A stretch of 31,992 nt of DNA from a candidate division Zixibacteria bacterium SM23_81 (GTDB lineage Bacteria > SM23-81), in contig LJUY01000024.1 in NCBI GenBank assembly GCA_001304015.1, forward strand, positions 1-31,992, given 5' to 3'. This document shows positions 16,938-26,700 of the stretch, one piece after another (within the stretch, counting starts at the first letter, position 1; each line of letters starts with the position of its first letter). The notes under the pieces are model-generated. The model was not told where the DNA came from. It worked only from the letters and a program-made list of their open reading frames with translations, and did not search any database. The translations under genes were made by a program, and so were the position numbers.

Positions 16938-19542
16938 CAAGTTTACCATCAAGGCTCAGGAAGCAGTTCAGGCAGCCCGGATCATCGCCGAAGAACACAA
17001 CCACCAACAGTTGGAGCCGGAGCACCTTCTTCTGGCACTGGTGCGTCAACCCGAGGCAGTGGTGGGGCCTATCCTGCGCAAATTGGGACTCGATCCCGCC
17101 CTGGTGGAGGATCGCATGAAGCAGGAGCTGGCCACGTTTCCCAAGATCAGCGGTGGCGGATCGGATCAGGTGTATCTCTCCCCTCGGCTCTCTCAGGTCC
17201 TCGACTGGGCTTGGCGTGAGGCTCAGCAAATAAAGGACGAGTTTGTCAGCACCGAGCATCTGCTTATCGCCCTGACACAGGGGGAAGGAGCTTGTGCCGA
17301 TTTCCTGAAAAGCTTTGGAGTCACAAAAGACATCATCTTGAAAGCCCTGGTGGACATTCGGGGAACCCAGCGAGTCACCGATCAGAACCCAGAAGACAAA
17401 TATCAGGCTTTAAGCCGTTTCAGCAGAGATCTCACCGATCTCGCCCGCGGCGGAAAACTTGATCCCGTTATCGGTCGAGATGACGAAATTCGTCGCATCA
17501 TGCAGGTACTTTCCCGAAGAACGAAGAACAATCCGGTGCTCATTGGAGATGCCGGGGTGGGAAAAACGGCCATCGTGGAAGGACTGGCGCAGAGGATAGT
17601 GGACGGCGATGTGCCTGAATCCTTGAAGAAAAAGCGATTGGTAGCCCTCGATATTGGCGCTTTGGTGGCAGGGGCCAAATATCGAGGTGAATTCGAAGAT
17701 CGTCTCAAAGCAGTGCTCAAGGAGATCAGCGCTGCGCAAGGTCAGTTTGTCCTGTTTATCGATGAGTTGCATACCCTCGTGGGAGCCGGGGCAGCCGAGG
17801 GAGCCGTCGATGCCTCCAACATGCTTAAACCAGCGCTGGCTCGGGGCGAGTTGCGCACAATCGGCGCCACTACTTTGGATGAATACCGTAAGCATATCGA
17901 GAAGGACGCCGCTTTTGAGCGGCGGTTTCAACCCATCTATGTGGGGGAACCGACCGTAGAGGGCACCATCGCCATCCTGCGGGGTCTCAAAGAGCGCTAT
18001 GAGGTGCATCATGGCGTGCGGATCAAGGACTCAGCCCTCGTGGCCGCCGCCACCCTTTCCCATAGATACATCTCAGAGCGCTTTCTACCAGATAAAGCGG
18101 TGGATCTCATTGACGAGGCTGCCTCCCGGCTTCGCATCGAGATCGACAGCATGCCCACGGAACTGGATGAAGTCGAGCGCAGGATCAAGCAGTTGGAGAT
18201 CGAGCGCAGGGCCTTGAAGAAGGAAAAAGACAAGGCCTCAAAGGCGCGCCTAGAAAAGCTGGACATGGAATTGGCCAACTTAAGGGAAAAAAGCAGCCAT
18301 ATGAAGGCTCAATGGCAGGGCGAGAAGGAAGTCATCGGTCGGATCAGGGAGATAAAGGAGCAGATTGAGGTGGCCAAGGTACAGGAACAGGATGCGGAAC
18401 GCCGGGGTGATCTGGGACAGGCGGCGGAGCTGAAGTACGGTCGTCTGGCAAAGCTGGAGGAGGAGCTGAAGGCCGAGAACCAGCAGCTACAGAAGATACA
18501 ACAAAACGGCGGTATGCTCAAGGAGGAGGTGGACGAGGAAGACGTGGCTGAGGTGGTTTCCAAGTGGACTGGAATTCCCGTCTCGCGCATGCTGGAGGGA
18601 GAAGTTCACAAACTCGTCAAGATGGAGGAACGTCTGCAAGAGAGGGTGGTGGGGCAGGATGAGGCCATAGCGGCTGTGGCCAATGCGGTGCGTAGAGCCA
18701 GAGCTGGCCTGGGCGATCCAAACCGGCCCATTGGATCATTTATCTTTATGGGACCCACCGGTGTGGGAAAAACCGAACTGGCCAGGGCTTTGGCGGAATT
18801 TCTGTTTGACGATGAGAGCGCCATGGTCAGAGTGGATATGTCTGAGTTCCAGGAGCGACACTCCGTAGCTCGCCTCATCGGGGCTCCTCCGGGCTACGTG
18901 GGCTATGAGGAGGGTGGGTATTTAACGGAGGCCGTCCGGAGGCGGCCGTATTCGGTCATCCTCTTCGATGAGATCGAGAAGGCTCACTCCGATGTGTTCA
19001 ACCTGCTGTTGCAGATTCTTGATGATGGGCGCCTGACCGATGGCCAGGGAAGGACGGTCAACTTTAAAAACACTGTATTAATCATGACCTCTAATGTGGG
19101 CAGCCAGTGGATTCAGGAGTTGCGAGGCAAGGAAGAGGCTGAGATGCGTCGTCGAGTTACAGACGCTCTCAGAGCTCAGTTCCGACCAGAGTTTTTAAAC
19201 CGGATCGACGAGTTGATCATCTTCCACAGCTTGGATCTGGAGCAGATTAAAAAGATTGTGGAGATACAAGTGGGCCATTTGAAACGCCGGTTGGCGGAAC
19301 GCAAGATCGAGATTCAACTGTCGGATGCGGCCGACGAGCTCATCGCCAAGGAGGGATTTGATCCCATTTACGGAGCCCGGCCTCTGAAGCGGGTCATCCA
19401 GCGCAAAATTGAGGATCCCCTGGCCATGCAGATCTTAGAGGGGAAGTTTCAAGAGGGCGAGGTTGTGAAAGTGGACGTCGTCGGACAGAATATGGGTTTT
19501 ACCAAGGCAACTAAGGCCAAGGAAAAAGCCGCGTCCTCATAA
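16927..19542 (+). CDS. clpB: ATP-dependent chaperone ClpB
   Basis: Protein of 871 residues, the usual full length. Domains: Clp N-terminal double repeat (1-145), AAA+ domain 1 with Walker A GDAGVGKT (207-214) and Walker B VLFIDE (about 275-280), the long coiled-coil middle domain typical of ClpB and not ClpC/ClpA (about 400-530), AAA+ domain 2 with Walker A GPTGVGKT (609-616) and Walker B LFDE (679-682), and a C-terminal domain ending near residue 855. No ClpP-binding tripeptide loop was seen. It rescues aggregated proteins together with DnaK/DnaJ/GrpE, which are not in this window. ATG start, overlapping the upstream small gene. Confidence 0.98.
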   Translation: MRLDKFTIKAQEAVQAARIIAEEHNHQQLEPEHLLLALVRQPEAVVGPILRKLGLDPALVEDRMKQELATFPKISGGGSDQVYLSPRLSQVLDWAWREAQQIKDEFVSTEHLLIALTQGEGACADFLKSFGVTKDIILKALVDIRGTQRVTDQNPEDKYQALSRFSRDLTDLARGGKLDPVIGRDDEIRRIMQVLSRRTKNNPVLIGDAGVGKTAIVEGLAQRIVDGDVPESLKKKRLVALDIGALVAGAKYRGEFEDRLKAVLKEISAAQGQFVLFIDELHTLVGAGAAEGAVDASNMLKPALARGELRTIGATTLDEYRKHIEKDAAFERRFQPIYVGEPTVEGTIAILRGLKERYEVHHGVRIKDSALVAAATLSHRYISERFLPDKAVDLIDEAASRLRIEIDSMPTELDEVERRIKQLEIERRALKKEKDKASKARLEKLDMELANLREKSSHMKAQWQGEKEVIGRIREIKEQIEVAKVQEQDAERRGDLGQAAELKYGRLAKLEEELKAENQQLQKIQQNGGMLKEEVDEEDVAEVVSKWTGIPVSRMLEGEVHKLVKMEERLQERVVGQDEAIAAVANAVRRARAGLGDPNRPIGSFIFMGPTGVGKTELARALAEFLFDDESAMVRVDMSEFQERHSVARLIGAPPGYVGYEEGGYLTEAVRRRPYSVILFDEIEKAHSDVFNLLLQILDDGRLTDGQGRTVNFKNTVLIMTSNVGSQWIQELRGKEEAEMRRRVTDALRAQFRPEFLNRIDELIIFHSLDLEQIKKIVEIQVGHLKRRLAERKIEIQLSDAADELIAKEGFDPIYGARPLKRVIQRKIEDPLAMQILEGKFQEGEVVKVDVVGQNMGFTKATKAKEKAASS

Positions 19543-19569
19543 AGCTTGGCAGAATCCAGATAACCAAAC

Positions 19570-19606
19570 AACCGGCTGTCGACGATGCTATGGCAGCCGG
19601 TTTTTT
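19570..19606 (+). terminator. Rho-independent terminator after clpB
   Basis: Nine-bp perfect stem (AACCGGCTG at 19570-19578 with CAGCCGGTT at 19594-19602), 15-nt loop, and a six-T run at 19601-19606, beginning 27 bp after the clpB stop. Confidence 0.85.
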
Positions 19607-19739
19607 ATGTATGCAAAATGAGGAAGAGATGTCTCTTGAAACATTACCATGAGACTCATCGTAGATATGTGAAAGTACTTCCGGGAGCTATTCGAGACCG
19701 TCAGTTAAGGAGCTCATGGCGCTTTCATGGAAAAAGTGC

Positions 19740-19768
19740 TTGACTTGCCTCGGGCTTTTACGTATCCC
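19740..19768 (+). promoter_or_regulatory. Possible promoter for the PspC-domain gene
   Basis: TTGACT (19740-19745), 17-bp spacer, TATCCC (19763-19768), about 90 bp before the ATG at 19859. The -35 box is good and the -10 is poor. The rest of the 316-bp gap between clpB and this gene holds the clpB terminator and otherwise nothing that I recognise. Confidence 0.35.
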
Positions 19769-19858
19769 TTGAACAAATTCAGCGACCCAGCGGAATAGAA
19801 GCGCTAAACCTGGAAAAAAACAGTGAGAGAAAAGGTTACTTTTAACAAGGAGTGTTGT

Positions 19859-20557
19859 ATGGCTGTCCAGGGTGAGAGGAAGAAACCTTCATCCTCTGGG
19901 ATGGATCAGGCCCCTCGAAAGCTCTACAAATCTCGACAGAATCGGGTTGTCGATGGAGTTTGCGGCGGTCTGAGCGAATATTTCTGCGTGGATCCTACGT
20001 TGATCAGGGTCGGCTGGGTGATCCTGACTCTATTATGGGGCGCTGGAATTGTGGTCTATGTGATTGCCATGATCGTGATGCCCCGCCAGCCAGAGGATGA
20101 GGCGCAAAAGAGGGTCCCGGAGGCAACAGGGCAGAACACACGCATGTGGTGGGCTGCACTGTTGATCTTGGCAGGATTGATTCTCCTTCTTCAGACACAT
20201 ATACCCGGGCCTTATCACCTGTGGTTCTGGTGGCGGCCTCTGGGCAGATTGCTCTGGCCGCTGTTGCTAGTGCTCGTCGGTTTGTGGATTCTGGGCACCC
20301 AGCTGCGCAAATCGACCATGGAGCCGGAAAAGGGAGCGGCCAGGCGAGAAGCCGGGAAAAAGCTCTACCGTGACGCTTCGGAGCGAATGCTGGCTGGCGT
20401 CTGCAGCGGTTTGGCCGAGTTTCTGGGGATCGATCCTTCCATCATGAGAGTTCTCTGGGCCTTGGCCACTCTGGCATCGGTGGGAGTTGGGGTGATCGTT
20501 TATGTGATTATGTGGATTCTGGTGCCGGAGAAGCCTGGAGAGGAGAAATCCCTCTGA
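19859..20557 (+). CDS. Membrane protein with two PspC domains
   Basis: ATG 19859 has AAGGAG at 19847-19852 and gives 232 residues; a GTG 12 codons earlier is in frame but lacks such a site. Two PspC-type domains are visible: about 22-80 (KLYKSRQNRVVDGVCGGLSE …TLIRVGWVILTLLWGAGIVVYVIAMIVMP) and about 163-226 (KLYRDASERMLAGVCSGLAE …VGVIVYVIMWILVPEKP). Between them lie two hydrophobic segments resembling the LiaF/LiaI transmembrane region. PspC proteins are envelope-stress sensors or effectors in the phage-shock response, acting at the inner membrane. No pspA or pspF is nearby. The internal duplication may allow a single chain to act as a dimer-like unit, which is inference. Confidence 0.85.
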   Translation: MAVQGERKKPSSSGMDQAPRKLYKSRQNRVVDGVCGGLSEYFCVDPTLIRVGWVILTLLWGAGIVVYVIAMIVMPRQPEDEAQKRVPEATGQNTRMWWAALLILAGLILLLQTHIPGPYHLWFWWRPLGRLLWPLLLVLVGLWILGTQLRKSTMEPEKGAARREAGKKLYRDASERMLAGVCSGLAEFLGIDPSIMRVLWALATLASVGVGVIVYVIMWILVPEKPGEEKSL

Positions 20558-20634
20558 ATTCAAGCTTTACCGCCTTTTCCGGGTCAGCATTCCGGTTCTG
20601 CAGGGATGACTTTTGTAGGTTAAGAAAAAACTCC

Positions 20635-20663
20635 TTGACGCCAGTTCGTCGGGAGATTATTTT
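20635..20663 (+). promoter_or_regulatory. Promoter of the PadR-efflux operon
   Basis: TTGACG (20635-20640), 17-bp spacer, TATTTT (20658-20663). The predicted transcription start at about 20670 falls at the edge of a perfect inverted repeat (20673-20704), an arrangement suited to repression. Confidence 0.6.
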
Positions 20664-20672
20664 TAATTCAAC

Positions 20673-20704
20673 TAGTCAAAATTAGAATAATATATTTTTG
20701 ACTA
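20673..20704 (+). promoter_or_regulatory. Inverted repeat, probable PadR operator
   Basis: TAGTCAAAA (20673-20681) and its exact reverse complement TTTTGACTA (20696-20704), separated by 14 AT-rich bases. It sits between the promoter -10 and the padR-like ATG at 20719, with the right arm only 4 bp before the GGAGG. PadR repressors commonly bind inverted repeats in their own promoter, so autoregulation of the operon is likely; the binding itself is inferred. Confidence 0.65.
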
Positions 20705-20718
20705 TTCAAGGAGGAGCC

Positions 20719-21297
20719 ATGACCAAAAATGACCTTGTGGTCCTGGGCCTGTTGCGGGAACAGCCCATGTATGGGTATCAAATCAAGCAACAGGTCGAGG
20801 AGAGACATCTGGACCACTGGGCTCACGTGAGTCTTCCCTCTATTTACAACACCTTGAATCGTTTGGAGAAAAGGGGACTCATTGCTGCTCGACAGGAAAA
20901 AGTGGGCAAGATGCCCGAGCGGACGGTCTATCGCCTGACCCTCAAAGGGGAGAATGGGCTGGCTCGATTGGTGGAGAAAGCGCTGGTCAGCAAAAGGGTT
21001 CCTGAAGACGATTTCTCCGTGGGAGTGGCCTTCATGTATGGGTTGGAAAAGGAACGAGCGGAGGGCTGCCTGCGGGAGAAACTGGACCTTCTGAGAAGCC
21101 ATCGCGACCGCCTTAAACAAGAGCTGGAGGCGTACAAAGAGTATATCCCCTTCAATTGGATGTCGCTGATAAACGTGGGCATGGGCCACATCCAGTTGGA
21201 GATCGATCATGTACAGAATTTGCTAAGAACTCTGAAGAGGGGGAAGACGTGGGGCGATTTGGTCAAGACCAAGGGGCCGAAAAGGAGGAAAACATGA
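20719..21297 (+). CDS. PadR-family transcriptional regulator
   Basis: ATG 20719 with AGGAGG just upstream gives 192 residues. The N-terminal winged helix (about 3-80) has the PadR pattern: LVVLGLLREQPMYGYQIKQQ, …VSLPSIYNTLNRLEKRGLI…, …RTVYRLTLKGE. The C-terminal half (about 85-180) is helical with a coiled-coil-like stretch …LDLLRSHRDRLKQELEAYKEY…, as in the Vir-domain/AphA-like type that dimerises. PadR proteins often repress a neighbouring efflux pump and release DNA on binding the pump's substrate. The gene overlaps the tolC-like ATG by 3 bp, which strongly ties it to the pump. Confidence 0.92.
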   Translation: MTKNDLVVLGLLREQPMYGYQIKQQVEERHLDHWAHVSLPSIYNTLNRLEKRGLIAARQEKVGKMPERTVYRLTLKGENGLARLVEKALVSKRVPEDDFSVGVAFMYGLEKERAEGCLREKLDLLRSHRDRLKQELEAYKEYIPFNWMSLINVGMGHIQLEIDHVQNLLRTLKRGKTWGDLVKTKGPKRRKT

Positions 21298-22643
21298 GAA
21301 CACCACAGCTTGTCTGGCTGATGCTGGTTTTTCTCCTCCTGACGATATCTGCTCCCATCCTGGCCCAGGGCTTGACACTGGGAGAGAGCATTGAGATAGC
21401 CCTGCGAGAGAATGACGAGATCAAGGCCATGGAGGAGAAACATAAGGCAGCCAAATATGGGGTGATGGAATCGGTGGGCAACTTTCTCCCCTCAATGAAC
21501 ATTTCCACGACATATTCCCGCGCCGAGGGCGGACGACAGTTTGAATTTCCCATCGCCACCCGGGCGGATCTGACCACGGGGCAGATTCTCTATGAGGCCA
21601 GTGTGAAGACGAGCTTTTTAGAAGAGAGAGCTCACGATACCAAGCTGGAGGTGGTGCAACCCATCTTCCAGGGAGGGGCTCTGTGGAGTCAGCTAGGTCT
21701 GTCGCGGGCTCAGAGGAGCGCTGCGGAATATGAGCTGCGAGCCAAGCAGCATGAGATCGCCCTGCGGGTTCAGGTGGCCTATTACGGCGTTCTGGAGGCG
21801 GAGAAGATGCTGGAAGCCATGGAGGAGGCCGTTGGCCTGGCCCGGGAGCACGTGCGAGTGGCCCAAGCGCTCTACCAGGCGGGAATGACCGGACGGGCAG
21901 AGACCTTGAGAGCCGATGTGCTGCTCAGCTCCACCCTGCAGGACCGTCTTCGAGCAGAAAACCACCTTACCGTAGCGAGACGGGCATTCAACAGTCTGCT
22001 CAACCAGGATTTGGAGGTGGCAGTCTCTCTCGCGAAGGCAGAGGAGCTCTCCGCGTTGGAGATCACTCTAGAGGAGTGCATTCAGAAGGCCTTCTCAGAA
22101 AATCCCGGGTTGAGAAGTTACCAGGAACAAGTCAAGGTTGCCGGCAAATCCGTGGGACTGGCCAGGAGCGGTTTTTTTCCAAACTTAAACCTCATTTTCG
22201 ATTACGGCTGGCATGAGGATAAATACCGTTTCGATCCGGACGCCGACTTCTGGATGGTTATGGGTGTGGCCAGCTGGGATCTCTTTACCAACGGTCGCAA
22301 TCTAGCGCGCTTCAATCAGAGCAAAGCCGGATACCGGCAGATGAGGCATGAACTGGAAGCCTTTCGCGATGGTCTCAAACTGCAGGTCACTCAGGCATAT
22401 CTAGACCTGGAGGAGGCCCGGAATGGTCTGGAACTTGCCCAGAGAGCTTTGGCCAGTGCCCAGGAGAACTATCGGGTCACAGAGGCCAGCTACCGGGAGG
22501 GACTGGCCACCCAGGTGGACGAGATCGACGCCCAGGTGACTCTCACCGAATCGCGTGTGACCCATGCTCAAACACGATACGGAATGTATAAGGCCCAAGC
22601 CAGATTGGAGAATCTGATGGGCGCGATGCCCCATTTTGAATAG
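21294..22643 (+). CDS. TolC-family outer membrane efflux protein
   Basis: ATG 21294, overlapping the PadR stop (ATGA), with AGGAGG at 21283-21288, gives 449 residues; upstream in-frame starts inside padR are not likely. A signal peptide is visible (MRTPQLVWLMLVFLLLTISA then PILAQG, cleavage near 25). The rest has the two-fold repeat of helical hairpins of the outer membrane efflux protein family: …LGESIEIALRENDEIKAMEEK…, …QVAYYGVLEAEKMLEAMEEAV…, and the second repeat …LEECIQKAFSENPGLRSYQEQVKVAGKSVGLARSGFFPNLNL…QAYLDLEEARNGLELAQRALASAQENYRV…. It should form the trimeric exit duct for the RND pump encoded two genes downstream. Confidence 0.93.
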   Translation: MRTPQLVWLMLVFLLLTISAPILAQGLTLGESIEIALRENDEIKAMEEKHKAAKYGVMESVGNFLPSMNISTTYSRAEGGRQFEFPIATRADLTTGQILYEASVKTSFLEERAHDTKLEVVQPIFQGGALWSQLGLSRAQRSAAEYELRAKQHEIALRVQVAYYGVLEAEKMLEAMEEAVGLAREHVRVAQALYQAGMTGRAETLRADVLLSSTLQDRLRAENHLTVARRAFNSLLNQDLEVAVSLAKAEELSALEITLEECIQKAFSENPGLRSYQEQVKVAGKSVGLARSGFFPNLNLIFDYGWHEDKYRFDPDADFWMVMGVASWDLFTNGRNLARFNQSKAGYRQMRHELEAFRDGLKLQVTQAYLDLEEARNGLELAQRALASAQENYRVTEASYREGLATQVDEIDAQVTLTESRVTHAQTRYGMYKAQARLENLMGAMPHFE

Positions 22644-22662
22644 CCGGCACAGGAGGATACAC

Positions 22663-23724
22663 ATGAAGGGATCAAAATTCACCTCGGTGATGGCGGCAGC
22701 GTTTCTGATCTTCCTTGGTTGCGGTTCAGGCAGCCAGAATGAGGAGGCCCAGGAAAAGATTTCGGTTCAGGTAGAGAAGCCCACATCCATGGATGTGGAG
22801 GATGTGCTCCGTTTCATCGGCGAGCTTAAGGCTGACCGAGAGGCCCGGCTGGAATTCAACCTCAGCGGTAAGATCGCCAGGTTCAACTATGAAGTGGGGG
22901 ATCGGGTGACCAGAGGTACCATCATGGCCACTCTGCAACAGGAGGAGATACTGGCTCACCTGGAGCAGGCCAAGGCTGCCTATGAGAAGGCCAGCGCAGA
23001 TATGGAACGGATCGAACGTCTGCATCAGGAACAGATCACCTCTGACGATAGACTGGAGGCCGCCCAGGTGGGAGCCAAACAGGCTAGGGCTGTCTACGTA
23101 ATGGCTCAGGAAGCCCTAAAGAACAGCTCGGTGGTGGCCCCCTTCAGTGGCTCAGTGGCGGAGAAGAACGGAGAGGTGGGTGAGTATTATAACGCCATGA
23201 TGGGAGGACCGCCTGTATACCGGCTGGTGAAAGTGGATACCGTTAAAGCCATCATCGGGGTTCCCGAGGCGGAAGTGCCCAGGGTGAAGACGGGTCAAGT
23301 AGCTCGGATTCTTCTGGATTCCTATCCCGGAAAGGATTTTCATGGGCTGGTAACGCGTACCGGCCTAACCATCGATCGTTTCAGCCGCACCATGGAGGTG
23401 GAAATCACCGCCCCAAATGAGCACGGCTTATTGAAACCAGGCATGTTGGCCAACATCCAGTTGGTGGTGGATCGACGTCAGGGGGTCCTGTCCATACCCC
23501 AAGGGGCTGTAATACGCGATATGGGCCTGGAGCACGTTTACATTGTTGAGGACGGCAAGGCCGTGAAACGAGAAGTCGTCTCCGGCGTGGAACAAAACGG
23601 CAGGGTCGAGATTGTGCATGGCTTGACAGGGGATGAGCAAGTAGTGTTGGCAGGTCAATTTGGATTGAAAGAGGGTGACCTGGTGAACGTGGGGCAGGCC
23701 GCTCCCTCGGGCCAGGACCAATAG
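22663..23724 (+). CDS. RND efflux periplasmic adaptor (membrane fusion protein)
   Basis: ATG 22663 with AGGAGG upstream gives 353 residues; it starts with a hydrophobic segment ending in a lipobox-like LIFLGC, so it is probably a lipoprotein anchored in the inner membrane, as AcrA/MexA are. Then come the lipoyl half-motif …LEFNLSGKIARFNYEVGDRVTRGTIMATL…, an alpha-hairpin (about 85-140, LAHLEQAKAAYEKASADMER…), the second lipoyl half …NSSVVAPFSGSVAEKNGEVGEYY…, and beta-barrel and membrane-proximal domains …GLLKPGMLANIQLVVDRRQGVLSIPQGAVI…. It bridges the TolC-like channel and the RND pump. It is 19 bp after the channel gene and 16 bp before the pump gene. Confidence 0.94.
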   Translation: MKGSKFTSVMAAAFLIFLGCGSGSQNEEAQEKISVQVEKPTSMDVEDVLRFIGELKADREARLEFNLSGKIARFNYEVGDRVTRGTIMATLQQEEILAHLEQAKAAYEKASADMERIERLHQEQITSDDRLEAAQVGAKQARAVYVMAQEALKNSSVVAPFSGSVAEKNGEVGEYYNAMMGGPPVYRLVKVDTVKAIIGVPEAEVPRVKTGQVARILLDSYPGKDFHGLVTRTGLTIDRFSRTMEVEITAPNEHGLLKPGMLANIQLVVDRRQGVLSIPQGAVIRDMGLEHVYIVEDGKAVKREVVSGVEQNGRVEIVHGLTGDEQVVLAGQFGLKEGDLVNVGQAAPSGQDQ

Positions 23725-23740
23725 AGGAGCTTGGAGGACG

Positions 23741-26700
23741 ATGTTCCTTTCAGATTTTTCCGTAAAGAGACCCGTGGCCATCACCATGATCGTCATGGTT
23801 TTCGTGGCCTTGGGCCTTGTTTCCTTGAGAAAGCTTCCAGTGGAGCTCATCCCGGACATCAATCTGCCGGTTATCTTTCTTTCCTCGAACTATCCGGGGG
23901 TGGGGCCCGAGGAAGTGGAAAAGCTGGTCACTAAACCCTTGGAGATGGCCGTCAGCCGGGCAGCGGGCATCAAGAACGTCAGCTCCACCTCTCGCTTGGG
24001 CAACTGTTCCATGCAGCTGGAATTCGAGTGGGGTACGGATCTGGACCAGGCCATGACGGACATCCGGGAGATGATCGAGCAGTACAAGGAGGACTTTCTG
24101 CCTAAGGAGATGGAAAACCCAATGCTCCTCAAGTACGATCCCACGAGCATCCCGGTTTCCGTCTACGGGTTCAACAGCGAGAGAAGGAGCATGCGCGAGC
24201 TTCGCAAAATGGGTGAGGATTTGGTAGCTCCCTACCTGGAACAGCTGGACGGGGTAGGGTCCGTGTTGGTTTGGGGAGGGGGGTTCCGGGAAATCTCCGT
24301 GTTGGTGGACCAGAAGAAGCTGATGGGTGTGGGTTTGTCGCTGGATCAGCTGGTCCAGCAGCTTCAAGCAGAGAATCTGGACATCAGCTCGGGACACATC
24401 GTGGAGGGGGGCCGCGATTACCAGGTTAAATCCCGGGGAGAGTTTGAGAGTTTAGATGATATTAAAAACGTGGTCGTGACCGTGGCTGCGGGCATTCCCG
24501 TTAGGCTGCGAGATGTGGCCTCCGTTATATACGCACCGGTGGAGGAGACGGCATTCGCCCGGATGCAAGGACAGAACAGCACCGTCATCGCCATCATGAA
24601 GCAGTCGGACGCGAACACCGTAAATGTCTCTAAAAGAGTGCGTAAGGAGCTGGCCAAGATCGAGGAGCGCCTTCCCACCGATGTCGCCATGAGTGAGCTG
24701 TTTGACTCGGCTGAGTACATCGAGCAGTCAGTGAATAACGTGAGGGATGCGGCACTATACGGAGCCATCCTGGCGATTTTGGTTCTCTTTCTGTTTCTGC
24801 GCAGCTATCGCGCATCTTTCATCATCGGCACAGCCATTCCCATCTCGGTGATCATCACTTTTTTCCCGCTCTATTTTCTCAACATCTCAATTAACATCAT
24901 CTCTCTGGGTGGCTTGGCTATAGGCATCGGCATGTTGGTGGATAATTCCATCGTGGTGTTGGAGAACATCTACCGGAGGCTCCAGGGTGGGGAGGATCGC
25001 AACACCTCCGCGCGCAGAGGGGCATCCCAGGTGGCCATGGCCATCACCGCATCAACCCTGACCACCATGGTCATCTTCATACCCATTTTGTTCACCCAGG
25101 GTGTTGTCAGGATCTTCTTCGGCCAGCTGGCGGCCAGCATCGCCTTTTCCCTCTCGGCCAGTCTGGTGGTGGCCCTGACCCTGGTGCCTATGATCTCGGC
25201 AAAGTTGATGAATCAGAAGGCCACAGCCCGCATCGTCAAGGCTCAGAATTTCATCGAGCCCATCCGCAGACTCTATCTGCGCATCCTGAACGGCGCGCTC
25301 AAGCATCGGTTGCGTACCCTGACTTTAGCCTTGATTTTGTTTTTGGTCTCTCTCTTCTTGATCCCGGTTATCGGGATTAACTTCATGCCCGATGCTGATA
25401 ATGGTCTGTTCCAAATCTATATCACCCTGCCAGCGGGCTCCCCGTTAGAGGAGACTAAAGACCTGATTGGGAACTTGGAGGATTATCTCTCTGCCCTGCC
25501 CTACACCGAGATCGTATTCGATATGGGCGGTGAGGCGGGAGATGTGACCACCGATAGAGTGGCCAATGTGGGCACCATGATGGTCCGATTGGTGGACCGC
25601 AAGGAGCGGAGTGTGAGCACCATGGAGGTGGTCAACGCCCTGAGGGATACCCTGCGTTCCTGGAGTGGTGCCAAGTTTCAGGTAGCCACCATGAACCAGT
25701 TGCAGAGCAGCACCTATGGAGATGTGGAGATAAAGGTCAGCGGACAGGATTTTGAGGTTCTTAAAAATTTAGCCCAGAAAATCGAAGAGAGGCTGACGCG
25801 CGTTAAAGGAATTAAAGGCACCAACAGCAGTGTGGAGGAGGCCCATCCGGAGATTCGATGGGTGGTGGACCGGGAGAAGGCGGCCAACCTGGGCCTGGGG
25901 TCCTTTCAGATTGGCCAGACGGTCCAGACGGCTCTCATGGGAAAAGTGGCCACCCGGGTGGAGAAATTCGGCACAGAGATAGACGTGCGCGTATGGCTTA
26001 AGGAGGATCAGCGGGACAAGATCGACCAGCTGAACAGCGTGATGATCCGTTCACCCCTGGGTTTTGATGTGCCTTTGCGTCAGGTGGCCAGTCTGGAATA
26101 TGGCCTGACTCCCGATAAGCTTTTCCGGGAAAATCAGATGCGTGTGGCCTGGATCGGCGGAGACATCGGCGGCCGGGATCTGCGCAGCATCATGACAGAG
26201 GTCCGCCGGGAGATTGGTAAACTTGCCCTTCCCGACGGATATCTCATCAGCTATTCTGGCGAGGACGAGGACATGCGGGAGTCGATGAAGGATCTGTTCA
26301 TCGATTTTCTCTTCGCCGCCTTGCTGGTGTACATGATCATGGCCGCACTATTCGAGTCCTTCATGCATCCCTTTACCATCATGTTCTCCATCCCCTTTGC
26401 CCTCACCGGAGCCCTTCTGGCCCTGTTCATTGGGCACCTGGTGGCCGGCATGACTATCACCGTTAACGCCCTCATCGGCGTGGTCATGCTGGTGGGTATC
26501 GTGGTCAACAACGCCATCGTGCTCCTGGATTATGTCCGCCGGGGGCAAGAGGAGGGCCTGAAGTGCAGGGAGGCTCTGATCAAGGCCGGCAGCGTTCGTA
26601 TGCGCCCCATCCTGCTCACAGCCCTGACCACCATCCTGGGTTTAACTCCACTGGCCCTGGGCATGGGAGAGGGTTCAGAGGTCAGGGCTCCCATGGCTGT

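Noticed and set aside
23750-24397. 215-codon minus-strand frame opposite the RND pump gene
   Set aside because: His- and Leu-rich antisense translation with no family match, fully covered by a certain gene.
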